From positions 132,933 to 196,932 of the forward strand of contig QRDG01002501.1 in NCBI GenBank assembly GCA_012064385.1: a stretch of 64,000 nt of DNA. The letters are read 5' to 3'. Positions 1 to 11,078 of this stretch are shown in pieces (position 1 is the first letter of the stretch; every line of letters starts with the position of its first letter). Below the pieces are notes generated by a model that worked only from the letters and a program-made list of their open reading frames with translations, searched no databases and was not told where the DNA came from. A program made the translations under genes and the position numbers. The DNA is from Puccinellia tenuiflora (lineage: Eukaryota; Streptophyta; Magnoliopsida; Poales; Poaceae).

Positions 1-2
1 TG

Positions 3-572
3 ACTGCTAGAGTTCTGACAGAGAAATTCATGCCTGAGTTCAGAGATAATAAGAAGCTTGACCTGCAAGGTTTTGCTGCAAAGGTGACAAGAGAATTCAA
101 TGTGTGCCCTAACAGGTGGAAGCTAAGCAGAGCTAGGAAAGCAGCTTTATTGCAAATTCATGGTGATGAAGATGCACGGTTCAATCTTTTCCTGGACTAT
201 GGACAAGAACTCAGAAGGAATAATCCTGGCTCTAAATTTTTCCTCACAACCAACTCAGTCAACGATCCTGCAAGTGTAGATCATAAGGAACATCTGGCCA
301 CAGTCTACTGGAGCTATGATGCATGCAAAAGAGGGTTTTTATCAGGATGTAGACCTCTGATCTTCTTTGATGGTTGCCACATTAAAACAAGATACAAAGG
401 CATACTACTTACAGAAGTTGGAATAGACACCAATGACTGCATATTTCCAATTGCATTTGGCTTAGTTGAAGTGGAATGTACTGCCTCCTGGGAGTGGTTC
501 CTGACTAACCTTAAACAAGATTTGAACATCACCAACACATCACCCTGGACTATAATGAGTAACAAACAAAAG
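3..572 (+). pseudogene. MULE transposase, exon 1 (5' partial)
   Basis: The frame is open from the window edge and continues through the Met at 30, so the true start lies upstream. It encodes the catalytic core of a Mutator-like (MULE/MuDR) transposase, which in active elements cuts at terminal inverted repeats. The first catalytic Asp sits in FFDGCHIK (about residue 114 counted from the Met at 30), followed by the typical LLTEVGIDTNDCIFPIA block and a WEWFL block. The motif that normally reads SDKQKG reads SNKQKG here, so the second catalytic Asp is Asn (about residue 178). Codons end in phase at 572, where a GT donor starts a 210-bp intron. The gene is broken further on by a retroelement in exon 2, so it is a pseudogene. 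Identification as MULE is firm; the exact family is not known to me. Confidence 0.85.
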
Positions 573-609
573 GTATTGTTTGCTTGCATTATTCTAGCAT
601 TTAATAAAT

Positions 610-659
610 AGTTGTCGTGGACTAGTCGTCGATGACTCGACGACTAGTCCACGACAACT
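610..659. repeat. perfect hairpin repeat 1 (MULE intron)
   Basis: A perfect inverted repeat with 23-bp arms and a 4-base loop (TGAC at 633-636). The arm contains the core GTGGACTAGTCG. Three related hairpins occur in this window, all inside the same MULE. Confidence 0.95.
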
Positions 660-685
660 CCTTCATTTGTACCATTTAATCCCAT

Positions 686-732
686 AGTTGTTGTGGACTA
701 GTCGTATCCTCGACGACTAGTCTACGACAACT
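686..732. repeat. hairpin repeat 2 (MULE intron)
   Basis: Inverted repeat with 20-bp arms, two mismatches and a 7-base loop. It is the same sequence family as 610-659 and lies 26 bp after it. Confidence 0.9.
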
Positions 733-782
733 ATTTAATTATTAAACCCTAATAAATATTTGTGTTCATAATGTGATTGCAG

Positions 783-886
783 GGGCTCATCAATGATGTA
801 CAAAAGATATTTCCTGATTCTGAACATAGATTATGTGTGAGGCATATGCTCCAGAATTTCCAAAAGGCAGGGCATAGAGGGGGGAC
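783..886 (+). pseudogene. MULE transposase exon 2, left half
   Basis: Continues the transposase after the intron (FPDSEHRLCVRHMLQNFQ, the usual C..H block after the second catalytic residue). It stops abruptly at 886, where the LTR element at 887-13608 is inserted. The exon resumes at 13609. Confidence 0.8.
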
Positions 887-3381
887 TAAAAGAGCATGGT
901 TGCCCCCATGTGTGGTTTTGGTAATTAATGACAATCCTTAAGGACTAATGTGTGCTTTGAGCTATACTTGTAGGTTTGGTCCTTAGCACTGCTTGAACTC
1001 CATATGTCGGAGTCAAGGCTAAAAGAAGAAGATTACATGTTGATCAAGGCTAAGTGCAAGTTGATCAACACACAAGGCTAGGGATGTACCATGAGGGATT
1101 GTATGATCCCATGGTATGGTAAGCAATTGTCAATATAGCCTTATGAACTAACCCATGATCTATGTGCTTGTATCTCTATGTGTGGTTAGCCATTTCTCCA
1201 TGAGTATGCAAAGAAAGGGATATCCTTTGTAGGCCATGGAGGATGGTGTCACGTGGTGATCGTCATCAAGATAAAGGCCAAGTGAAGATTTGTCGAAGGG
1301 TGTCTCTCCCATCTTGGTGTATGGGGGAGCACGTTGCCAGTCTTCACCAAGCGGAGCGTGATCAATAAAGGTGGTCCAACTTGAGAAGGTCAAGATCATC
1401 ATCATCTAGCTGAAGTGGATTATGCGCAAGGCAAAGGTATGATCTTGATAGGGTTTCTATTTTACCGGTCTCATGGTATTAGTTGAGAGACCGGGTTATA
1501 GGATAGATAGCCGTACTATCAAGAGGGGCTCTCGAGCGAATATCTTGATCGTATCGTCGTAGAGAGCTCAAACCTTTCATCCTTGGCATCATATTTATTG
1601 GTTCTTATTTGGCTCTTATCGTGGCGTGGTCTTGGTGTTTGTCGTGCTAGTCCTGACAAGGCCAAGTTCACCGAAAACGGATTTCGTATGCATCTTCTCT
1701 TGCATTTTCAGTTTTGGAGATTTTGCCGGTCCATCCGGGCGGAAGGTTTCACTCTTCCATTTCTTAGCAAAATCTCCCTTGCTTGGTTTCAATATTTCCG
1801 CTTTTTTTTTTGGGTAGCTCTTGTCGTCCTCTTTCCAATAAAATTGGATTCACCTCGATCGGAGCTTCCTAGCAAAAGTTATTCAATAAAATTGGATTCA
1901 CCTCTGGCGGCAGTACCGCTGGCAGTACCGCCAGCAGTGCCGCCAGCACCACCGCCAGGGAGGAGCTCTGTTAGCCCTCAGCGGCAGTACCGCCGCCTCT
2001 GGCGGCAGTACCGCTCCTGAGGACTTTGAGCCCTCGCCTGGCCTGTGCAGCACCGCCAGCAGTGCCGCCAGCACTACCGCCAGGGAGGTGCTCTGTTAGC
2101 CCTCAGCGGCAGTACCGCCGCCTCTGGCGGTAGTACCGCTGCTGGGACTTTGAGCCCTCTCCTGGGCTGTGCAGCACTGCCGCCATTTGTACCCTCTGTT
2201 GCTCCCCAGCAGTAGTACCGCCGCCTCTGGCGGCAGTACCGCTGCTGCGGGATCTTTTGCTAGCCGTTGGCTGGCTGAAGCCCATGGGGGCGGCAGTACC
2301 GCCAGCACTGGCGGTAGTACCGCCCATGCGGGTTTCTGCCCCCCAACGGCTGGATTTTTGGGGCAACCTATTTAAGGGGCTTTCTTCCCAAATGGTTGCC
2401 TAACCTTTTGCCAAACTCTTGGCTCTCTCTCTCCTCCATTGTTGCACATCTTGAGAGCTTGCTTCCTCCACTTCCCTCCAATGATTCTTGCCCATTTTTA
2501 GGGAAACAAGAGAGGAGATCTAGATCTACCATTTCACCAATCCATTCCTCCTCTAAGTGAGGGGAATCTAATAGATCTAGATTTTGGAGTTTCTAGTGTT
2601 TCTCCTTTGTTCTTCCTCTCAAATCCCTCCCTAGCATTAGTTGCTTTGGTTGGATTTCGGGGAGAAGGACTTGACCACTTAGTGTGTTCTTGCCATTGCA
2701 TTTGGTGCATCGGTTTGAGTTCCCCACGGTGATACGTGGGATTGAAGTTCGAGAAGCTTGTTACTCTTGGGTGCTAGGGCTCCCAAGAGCTTGTGCCTCT
2801 TGTGTGCAGTGTGCACCCTAGACGGTTGTGTGTGCTACGGGAGCCTCCTATTTGTGTGGAGGTAGGCTCAGGCAAAGTGTACGGGTTTGGTCAACGCCCT
2901 CAAGAAGACCTCTTTGTACGGGTTTGGTCAACGCCCTCAAGACGACCTTATAGTGGATGAGCAAATCCCCCATCGGGTATTCCCCACGGGAGGAGCTCAC
3001 GGAGAATAGGGTGAGCACGGACATGCTTGTAGGAGGGCCAAGGAGCCTCCACACCTCTCCAACATAGACGTACTTTCATTGGAAAGGAACTACGGGAATC
3101 AAACCTCCGCCTCCACTTGTGTCGGTTATCTCTATAACCAAACTCCTTTACTTATGCATTTACCTTGTGATAGCCATCGAGCTTGAAGTAATATATCTTG
3201 CTATCCTTGTTGTTAACTTGCTAGCATAAGTTGTTAGTGCACATAGGTGAACCTAGTATATTAGGTTTTGTGCTTGATAAATTAAACGTTAGTTTTATTC
3301 CGCATTTATTCAAGCCCTAAGCGTAAAAGTTTTAAAGCGCCTATTCACCCCCCCCCCTCTAGGCGACATCTCGTTCTTTCA
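887..3381 (+). repeat. 5' LTR of the Sirevirus-like element
   Basis: About 2.5 kb, ending GTTCTTTCA just before the PBS. The mate at 11079 begins TGAAAGAGC, the inverse of that end. Here the first bases are TAAAAGAGC, so the terminal TG has mutated to TA. Confidence 0.9.
1905..2345. repeat. palindromic GGCGGYAGTACCGC repeat cluster, 5' LTR
   Basis: Many imperfect copies of a near-palindromic 13-14 bp motif in both orientations, alternating with short spacers such as GCCTCTGGC. The same cluster in the other LTR (12105-12560) has a different arrangement, so it is prone to expansion and loss. Confidence 0.85.
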
Positions 3382-3398
3382 ATTGGTATCAGAGCAAG
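3382..3398 (+). other. primer binding site, initiator tRNA-Met
   Basis: ATTGGTATCAGAGCAAG immediately follows the LTR. TGGTATCAGAGC is complementary to the 3' end of plant initiator tRNA-Met, the usual primer of Copia elements. Confidence 0.9.
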
Positions 3399-3436
3399 GT
3401 CTCTCCTTGTTAGGCTTCACCTCCTAGAGAGCAAAG

Positions 3437-5783
3437 ATGTCGTTTAGGGAATTAGTGCACGATCCCACTTTTATATTCGATGGCACAAATTATGTTACTT
3501 GGAAAATTCGCATGCTTAATCTTTTTAGGAACATAAGTCCAAATATAGAGAGAATCTTAGATATGGGATTTCCTCCTCCAAAGGACTCCCAAAAGTTGTC
3601 TTTAGAGGATGAAGAAATCTCTTATCTTGATTCTCTAGTATCTAATGCAATTGTCCATGTTTTGAGTGATGTAGTTCTCGGATCAACCATGCCTTATCAA
3701 AATGCTCATGAGTTATGGACGAAGCTTCAAGATAAATATGGCAAGTCCAAAATTATTGAGCATGATTGTTCCCCCTCCACCTCCGGACGTGATGATCTCT
3801 CAACTTCTTCTACTTCACCTACATGTGGTAAGACACAAACAAATGATATGGTGAGTAGTGCTAGGTATTGCAATGTTGATAGTGATTTTACTATTGATAA
3901 TTCTTTGTCTCTATCCCATTGCAATGCTTCATCTATGGACTCTAACACATATAGCTCTACAAATGTTTCACATGCTTGTGTTGATAGTCCATGCATATCA
4001 TGTAGAAATTGCATGAATAAATCTCATGATGATATGCTAGCTATATCTTGTTGCCATGTTCAAAATGCATGTGTTTCCTCTAGTCCTTGTGTTCCCAACA
4101 ATGTAGAGGAAATCCAACTCTCTATAAAACAAGATATTAATTTAAGTGATGCATCAACTAACGGTTCATCTTCATCAACTATCTTTTGCCTTATGGCTAA
4201 ATCTACAAGTAATGATGATGATGATAATGATAATGATGATGTTGATAATGATGCTCTCTTAGATAAGATGAAAAATGTTGTCCTTCATGCTCTTCGTAAA
4301 AATGATAATGCTTCCTCTACTTTCATAAACATCATGTCTATTTTTGATGAAAGTAAAAATATTATTGATGAGTATGAAGACACTATTGAGAAAATGGAAG
4401 CTCGCGAGCATGATTATGCCAATGAGATTGCGGACTTCTCTATTGCTCTTGAAGAAGAGCAAGGTCGTAGAGTGATCCTTGAGGAAACTCGTGTGGATCT
4501 TGAGGAGTCTAATAATCTAGATATGTCTAAATTAAGAAAAGAACATGATCATGCTCAAGCTCTTGCTAATAATCAAAACTAAAAATGATGAGCTTGTTGT
4601 TGAAAATGTTAGACTTCTTGAGGCTAATGAAAAACTTGAAAAGGAACTCAAAGACTTGGAAGGTTCTCTCGCAAATCTCACTAAGTATCATGATCAACTC
4701 CAAGCTGAAATGCTAAAAGAGCTTCCTACTTGTTCTCCTATTGCTATTAATAATGATGCTTGTGCTACTAACTCTACTCCTTGTGAAGCATCCATTTTAA
4801 GGGAGAACGTTGAGCTAAGGGCTCAACTTGAGTTGCTATCTAGCAATTATGGGAAATTGGAAGAAAGTCATAAAAAGCTATCTAGCTCTCATGATGATCT
4901 TCTAGTGTCCCATGATAGGCTAAAGCTAGCTCTTGAGGCTACCACTACCAAGGTAACATCTAGTGAGCCTCGTGTGGACATTGGCACATCTTCTACTAAT
5001 AATGCTATATTGTCATGTGCTAGTCCTCGTAGTTCATCCACTCACAATGTTGGCACATCATGTGATGAATTACTTTCCTTGCCTTGTTGCTCTAACAATG
5101 ATGCATCTACTTCCTCTAGTGCTTGTGTTGTCACTAACCATGTAGGGGAAAGAAATGAGCCCAAGGCCCAAGCCACTTCTTTGAAGAAAGGCTTGGAAAA
5201 GAGTCATAAAGGGAAGTCCACACTTGACAACATGTTGAGTGTGCAACAATCCCCCAATGACAAGAGTGGACTTGGATTCAACTCCAATGACAAGATCAAG
5301 TCCAAGATCGACAAGAAGAAGGGCCAAGAACAAGTCAAGAATCCGGCCAAGATTACTTGCTTCAAGTGCAAGATTGAAGGGCACCATGTTAGAGATTTCC
5401 CTATGAAGAAGAAGTCTCTTAGTGAGAAGCAACTAGGGAAGCGGCCTCTTGTTCAATCTCATGCTCAACCACGAGTTGAACAACGGCCACCTCCTAAGAA
5501 GACTCAAGTCAATGCTCCTCAAGTTGAGGAGCCTATCAAGAAGAAAGGGAAGAGTCGGTGTTGCTATCTATGCCGTGACAAGGGTCACGTGGCTTCTTCA
5601 TGCACTAACGGTACCCTATCCAACCCCATTCTAATTGATGATGTTTATTCTCTTAGGAAGGATAGGGTTGGCAATGTGTTTGCCAAATATGTGGGTGCTC
5701 AAAGTGGTGTCAAGAAAAGAACCATTTGGGTACCCAAACCTATTGTGACTAACATCTTAGGACCCAACTTTGTTGGGGATTAA
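3437..5783 (+). pseudogene. Copia gag, frameshifted
   Basis: Structural (capsid/nucleocapsid) protein of the Sirevirus-like element. The ATG at 3437 follows the PBS by about 40 bases. The N-terminus has the common Copia gag pattern (FDGTNYVTWKIRM, then HELWTKLQDKYG). The middle is Ser/Asn/Asp-rich. The part after about 4330 is heptad-rich coiled coil, up to about 4950. A one-base loss near 4575 shifts the frame, so the first part stops at 4582 and the rest reads on from about 4577 to 5783. Two zinc knuckles lie near the C-terminus. The first has Phe in place of the last Cys (CFKCKIEGHHVRDF); the second, CYLCRDKGHVASSC, is intact. No pol follows. The element would depend on proteins from a relative. 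Confidence 0.8.
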
Positions 5784-7273
5784 CAAGCTCAAACTTGATC
5801 AATAGGTGTAATTGGAGGACATTGGAGACTTGGCTATCTTATGAAGAATTAAGGGATCTTCATGGTTATATTTCCTCAAGCCAAGTCAATTGGATTATCA
5901 CTTATCTATCTTATACCCAATGTTCCTCCTTGCGGTAACTTGTACTTAACTCATTTACATTGAGAGTTAGTTGCCCCCTTGCATGTGTTAGTTTTGTTCC
6001 TAGCATGTGTTTTTATATGATGTGCTTCTTTCTTACTTATCTTGAGAAATAAAGTATGTGTACGTTAGTTGTGTATCATGTATGTGTAAACTTTGTGTTG
6101 AGCCTTTTATTGGATCTTGTGTGGATTTTATTTGGCTCTTTTGGGAGATTAATGGACTATACCAATTTTGGGTGAGTGGCTTGCTTTGTGCACTTCACAA
6201 TCCAAAAAATGTGTATTCATGATGTACACCACATAGTATTGATATAGCAAGATTATCTAGTCTCTATGTGGTACGTATTATTCATGAAAAATTCAAATTC
6301 TATAATGTCCAATAATTTCTCTAGTTAGTTTTTAGTTGCCTCTTGTTAGAAGGAAATACATTATCACATTATGGGGGAGTAATATGTTTTGTACAAATTA
6401 CAATCCTAGAAAATGTGAATATTTGAGGTTTTGCCACTTGGGTTTGATATTGCAGATTATCTTGTTTCCATGTGGCATGTTTGCTCGAACAAGTTCCAAT
6501 TTTATTGAGTGCTTCTATTTGGTTTTATTTTGGATCTTGTTTGCATGAGTTTTGCTTGGTGTGGTTTTCCTCAAATATGTATTTCCATATGCTATTTGAA
6601 AAATCATTCGCTCCATATTATTTTAACCATGGCTTTGCCGGTTGGTTCGAATAGTTGGAGCCAACAAACTCTACTTATCTTTTGCCATATGATTTATCTT
6701 ATGAGGATATTCTTGGATATCTCTATCACCGGGAAAATTTCCTTTTACTCATTGTCCTTGGACAATTGACATTCATGTTTGTGGTAGAATATTTGTGATT
6801 ATCCTTACGTTGGACTTTGCTCTTATTTGCCTTATCTCTTGCCAAGTATTTATTCTGTGTTGACTCCCATTGTCTTCCTTGCCTCTTTCATAGATCCTAT
6901 TTTTCAATTGTTATTGTTTAGTGTTGTAAATGGCATATGGAGAGTAATGATCCCTTGTGTGTGCGTTTTGTATTCAAAAGCAAATCCTAAAGATAATGCA
7001 CGAATCTTGGGGGAGCTTTTCTTTATTATTTAGAACACTATCTTATCAATTGACATTTGATCCTTTCAATTGGCATTTTTCTTTCCTTGGTGTTTATGGA
7101 AGACAAACCTTTTCCTTTTGTGCTTTGTGCCATCATGAAAAGTGTAGAGAGTGTTTGGTTTGTTTGTTGTAACCTTGCTCTCTCTAGGGAGTTGCTTTCT
7201 CATTTCTCTACTTGTGTCTTATCTTCTTAAATGAGAAAACCCAATGAGCATTTATCTTTTTATCTTATCTTCT
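5784..7273 (+). other. non-coding internal domain of the retroelement, left
   Basis: T-rich sequence with no long ORF. It holds two GGGGGAG motifs (6373-6379 and 7009-7015) identical to the core of the PPT at the right end. No pol domain is visible. Confidence 0.6.
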
Positions 7274-8939
7274 CACTACTAGGAAACTAGCTATAGGTGG
7301 AATGCTATTTTGTGGCGCACCAATATTTCATGCGCCACTAATATTTTTTTTTGTGGCGCACCAGTTTCCATGCGCCACTAAAAGAAGAAATTCTGTGGCG
7401 CATCTGGAGGACATGCGCCACTAAAAGAAGACATTCTGTGGCGCACCTTCCTCCATGCGCCACAGAAATTCTGTGGGCCCCACAACCAACGGCTGGCATG
7501 CATCCTACGCCGCCTTTTCTGTGGCGTACATTTCTGTGGCGCATCTGGCCACATGCGCCATAGAAATATGGTGGGCCTGGCACCAATGATTAGGGGCTGC
7601 ACAATTCTGTGGCGCATGGGTCCACATGCGCCACAGAAAGTGACATTTCTGTGGCGCATGTGGTTCCATGCGCCACAGAATTGTGCAGCATTTTTTCACC
7701 CCACGCACCCCCCCCCCCCCACCCGTGGATCGCCTTTTTAGTTTTGCACGAAGTGAAAGAAAATGATAAAAAATTCAAAAAATAAAATCTTTTTAGATAT
7801 AGGGAAGGTTTAGGGTCTAGTTGTTAGGAAAAATTTAAAATACACATTTTGACTTTTTTTCCAAAAGTAGGTAAAAAAATATTAAAACGGGCATAACTTT
7901 TGCATACGACGTCGAAAAAATGCGTTTAATACCTTAAAAAAAACTAGAGAAAATTTCGGAACCGCCCTCACCGGGGTTTACCCGGTTAGCCTTTTTTTAG
8001 ATTCTCAAAATTCCAAACGAAAAAAAGTTATGGCCAACTGAAGAATTTTTCCAGCAAAATAAAAAAATAAAAAAAATAAAAAAGACAATTCTGTGGCGCA
8101 TATGTAGCCCATGCGCCACAGAATTGTCTGGCGGGATTCCAAATTTTGAATCCCGCCGGCACCCCTTCTCTCCTCCACTTCTCCATCCACTTCTCCCTCC
8201 ACTTCTCCTCTCCCCTTCTCCTCCACTTCTCCTCTCCCTTTCTCCTTCCTCCTCCTTCTCCTCTCCTCTCCTCTCCTCCACATCTTCTATCCTCCTCTTC
8301 CTCCACCTCCACCTCCGGTGACCTCCTCCACCACCCCGGCGACCTCCACCTCCGGCGACCTCCTCCACCACCACGGCGACCTCCTCCTCTCCACCTCCAC
8401 CTCCACCTCTACCTCCGGCGATCTCCTCCACCACCCCGGCGACCTCCACCTCCGGCGACCTCCTCCACCACCCCGGCGACCTCCTCCTCCACCTCCGGTT
8501 ACCTCCACCTCCGGTGACCTCCGACGACCTCATCCACCCCGGCGACCTCCGGCGACCTACTCCACCATCTCCGACGACTCCCATCCTCCACCCACCTCCG
8601 GCTACCCCCTCCTCCTCCACCCACGGCAACACGGCCTCCGACGAGCACCGAAAAAATTCCGGCGAAATTCCGGCGGCTAGATCTAGATCTGGCCGCCTTT
8701 TTTTTGAAATTCAAAAAAAAATTCTGTGGCGCATGGTGGTGGGTGCGCCACTAAAATATTTCTGTGGCGCACGGTGCTGGGTGCGCCACATAATCTTAGC
8801 ATTTCTGTGGCGCACCGCCAGCATGCGCCACAGAAATATATTTTAGTGGCGAGGATTTCTGTGGCGCATGGGCATTTCTTGTGGGTGCGCCACAGAATTC
8901 TTTTTTGGTGCGCCACTAATAGCCCTTTTCCTGGTAGTG
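7274..8939. mobile_element. non-autonomous CACTA transposon
   Basis: The ends are CACTACTAGGAAA at 7274 and TTTCCTGGTAGTG ending at 8939, inverted with one mismatch. The 3-bp target duplication is TCT on both sides (7271-7273 and 8940-8942). Subterminal regions at 7310-7690 and 8090-8130, plus 8720-8920, hold many copies of the TGTGGCGCA motif in both orientations, often as short hairpins. These are the likely transposase-binding sites. No transposase is encoded. It lies inside the retroelement's internal domain and so is younger than it. Confidence 0.93.
8155..8680. repeat. CTCC/CACCTCCGGCGACCT minisatellite inside the CACTA
   Basis: Starts as (CTCC)n-like pyrimidine-rich DNA and passes into irregular repeats of CACCTCCGGCGACCTC and CACCACCCCGGCGACCTC. 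Because the repeats are mostly multiples of three bases, long ORFs appear in several frames on both strands. I regard these as by-products of the repeat, not genes. Confidence 0.85.
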
Positions 8940-11061
8940 TCTATGCTCATTGATCTTGCTTAGGTACCTTCAATTGTATCTATTGAAATTTTATATCTCA
9001 TCCATAGATATTTGTTTCAATTGGTATCTCTTATGGGAGCTTTGATACCTTGCTTCTTGATTTTATTTTACTTGATGTCTTTCAAGTAATACTCTTCTCT
9101 TGGTATCTTTGCCTCTTACGGGTATCTTATTTTCAATTGGCGTCTTATCTCGCATGTGTTGTTTGATTTGATTGCTATTGATACCTCACTTCATGTGTTG
9201 ATGTGTTGGAATAAATCATTAGTTGTTTTGATTCTTCCTTGATCATGTGTTGACTTGGATATTGATATAATTTGGACAACCTTTTAGTGTCACACCTTGG
9301 TGTACCTACTTTTGGTTTACTTGGTGTTTGTGTCCAAATTGTATCTTTTTGGTTCTAGAGTCTTTGCATGCATATTTGTTAATATATATATATCTTATGG
9401 CATGCTTGTCTTTTTGTTCCAATATATAGGGTATACTCCACCAAATCCTAAATCGGCTAAGATGTGCATGAAATTCAATTTCATATCTATATGCACATAT
9501 TTATGTGGAGTGTGTCCTATATATTGTAGTGTATCTAACTACTATGGGACCCAATGACTTTGGGAACCATTTTGTACTTGAATTGTGTTTTAGGTACAAT
9601 GGAGATGCATTCGATGCTTGTCTCTCATTCATAAGGAAGGTGTTCTCACCATGTGATCATCGGATTCAAGCACCGATGTTTACCGAATTCTCATCTTCTT
9701 CATCACCAATGACATCTCGGTAACAAGTATCTATCCCATGCATAATTTTCTAGTTTCAACCTTGTGTAGGTTGCTTCTTGGCATGTAATGCTTCTATATG
9801 CAATTGTTGTGGTTTTGGCCTATTTCTTTCACTTGATATGTCTTTGTGATATTTGTGATGAAATTGCAAAAAACTTTCCTTCAATTGATATCCTTCTTAT
9901 GATACTTGTTGCCTATCTCAAAGCATCTCCACTATCTCTTGTTCCCTTAGTGATATGTGTGATGTCTTTGATATGTTTGAAGTTCATCTATATACAATAA
10001 GATAAATTTGAGCTATGTGCTATGCTTTTAAGCAATAATCTTATTTGTGTATTTATGACTTCCCTTTGGATACCTTGTTCTCTTCTTCTCTAACCATTTC
10101 GTATGTACATGTTACTTTGTGGGTGTATATCATCAATGATTTATCCACTTAGAAACATATACATATGAGAGAGGTAACTTTTTCAATTGGTATCCTTCTC
10201 TTTTCGAGTCACCCTGATTATTATCTTTGATTCTTTGGTGGTTTCAAAAAGAAATTATCTCGTGAGTGCTTGTCTTATTTTTATTTGTATCTTTATGCAC
10301 TCACTTCTTATTGAAGATCCTTGACTTCATGCTTGTCATTGTGAGCATGTTGATTTTTATTGTCTCTACATGTTCCTACTTGCTTTTGCCTTTTTCAATT
10401 GGTTTTAGTTTCCAATTGGTATCCTTGAGCTTGTGAACATACTCTTTTTTTAAGATCTTCTTTGTATCTTGGTTGGGCCTCTCTTATGTTGGATCCTTTC
10501 ATTTGGTATCTTCTCATGGCTCAACCATATCTTTGGTGCAAGGGCTATGTGCTATGTGCTATGTTTTGTTTTACGCACTCTTGCACTTGTTGTATGTTCT
10601 AGATGATTTTGGGGGAGTGAGGATTCCATATTTGTGCACTCGTCAATAGTGCATGAACATTGGGGAGCTTCTCCATTTTCGTTTAGAACACTCTTTTCGG
10701 ATCTTTTCGATTGCTTTTCTCCCTTTGTGGAGATGTTTAAAAAGGGATGTCATCTTATTTGCAATATTTAGATCCTTTCAATATAGTTTGATTTCCTCTA
10801 CCTATTCGTCATTTCACTCATATCTTGAGAAATGCACACCTTATGGAGGAACTCATATTATATTGGCCTTCTACATTTTTCCTCCCATTTTGGCAATAGA
10901 TGCCAATGGGGGAGAAGTTTAGAGGGTTTAAGGGAATTTGGTTTTATGCTTTTGTTTGGTTCTTAAGCATTTGCCTTTATGCTCTTGCGTGCTTGCTTGT
11001 TTGTCGTGCAAGTACGCTTAATTCATTATATAAATCCTCTTAAAAGGGATTGTCATCAATT
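8940..11061 (+). other. non-coding internal domain of the retroelement, right
   Basis: T-rich sequence without a supported gene. It repeats a CAATTGGTATC-type motif (for example 9018, 10184 and 10413) that equals the LTR/PBS junction at 3380. It also carries GGGGGAG motifs at 10611 and 10908. Confidence 0.55.
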
Positions 11062-11078
11062 ACCAAAATGGGGGAGAT
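11062..11078 (+). other. polypurine tract
   Basis: AAAATGGGGGAGAT lies directly against the TG of the 3' LTR, the expected plus-strand primer position. Confidence 0.85.

Larger units (their letters stand above)
573..782 (+). other. MULE transposase intron
   Basis: A GT donor at 573 and an AG acceptor at 781-782 join two exons in phase 0 and restore the conserved KGLINDVQ reading. The 210-bp intron is largely filled by two hairpin repeats (see 610-659 and 686-732). Confidence 0.75.

Noticed and set aside
1583..2375. ORFs on both strands in the LTR repeat cluster
   Set aside because: They follow the GC-rich palindromic repeats, have low-complexity composition and recur with different frames in the other LTR.
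7997..8846. Gly/Arg- and Pro-rich ORFs of up to 211 codons
   Set aside because: They are translations of the CACTA minisatellite in several frames on both strands; no start context or domain.
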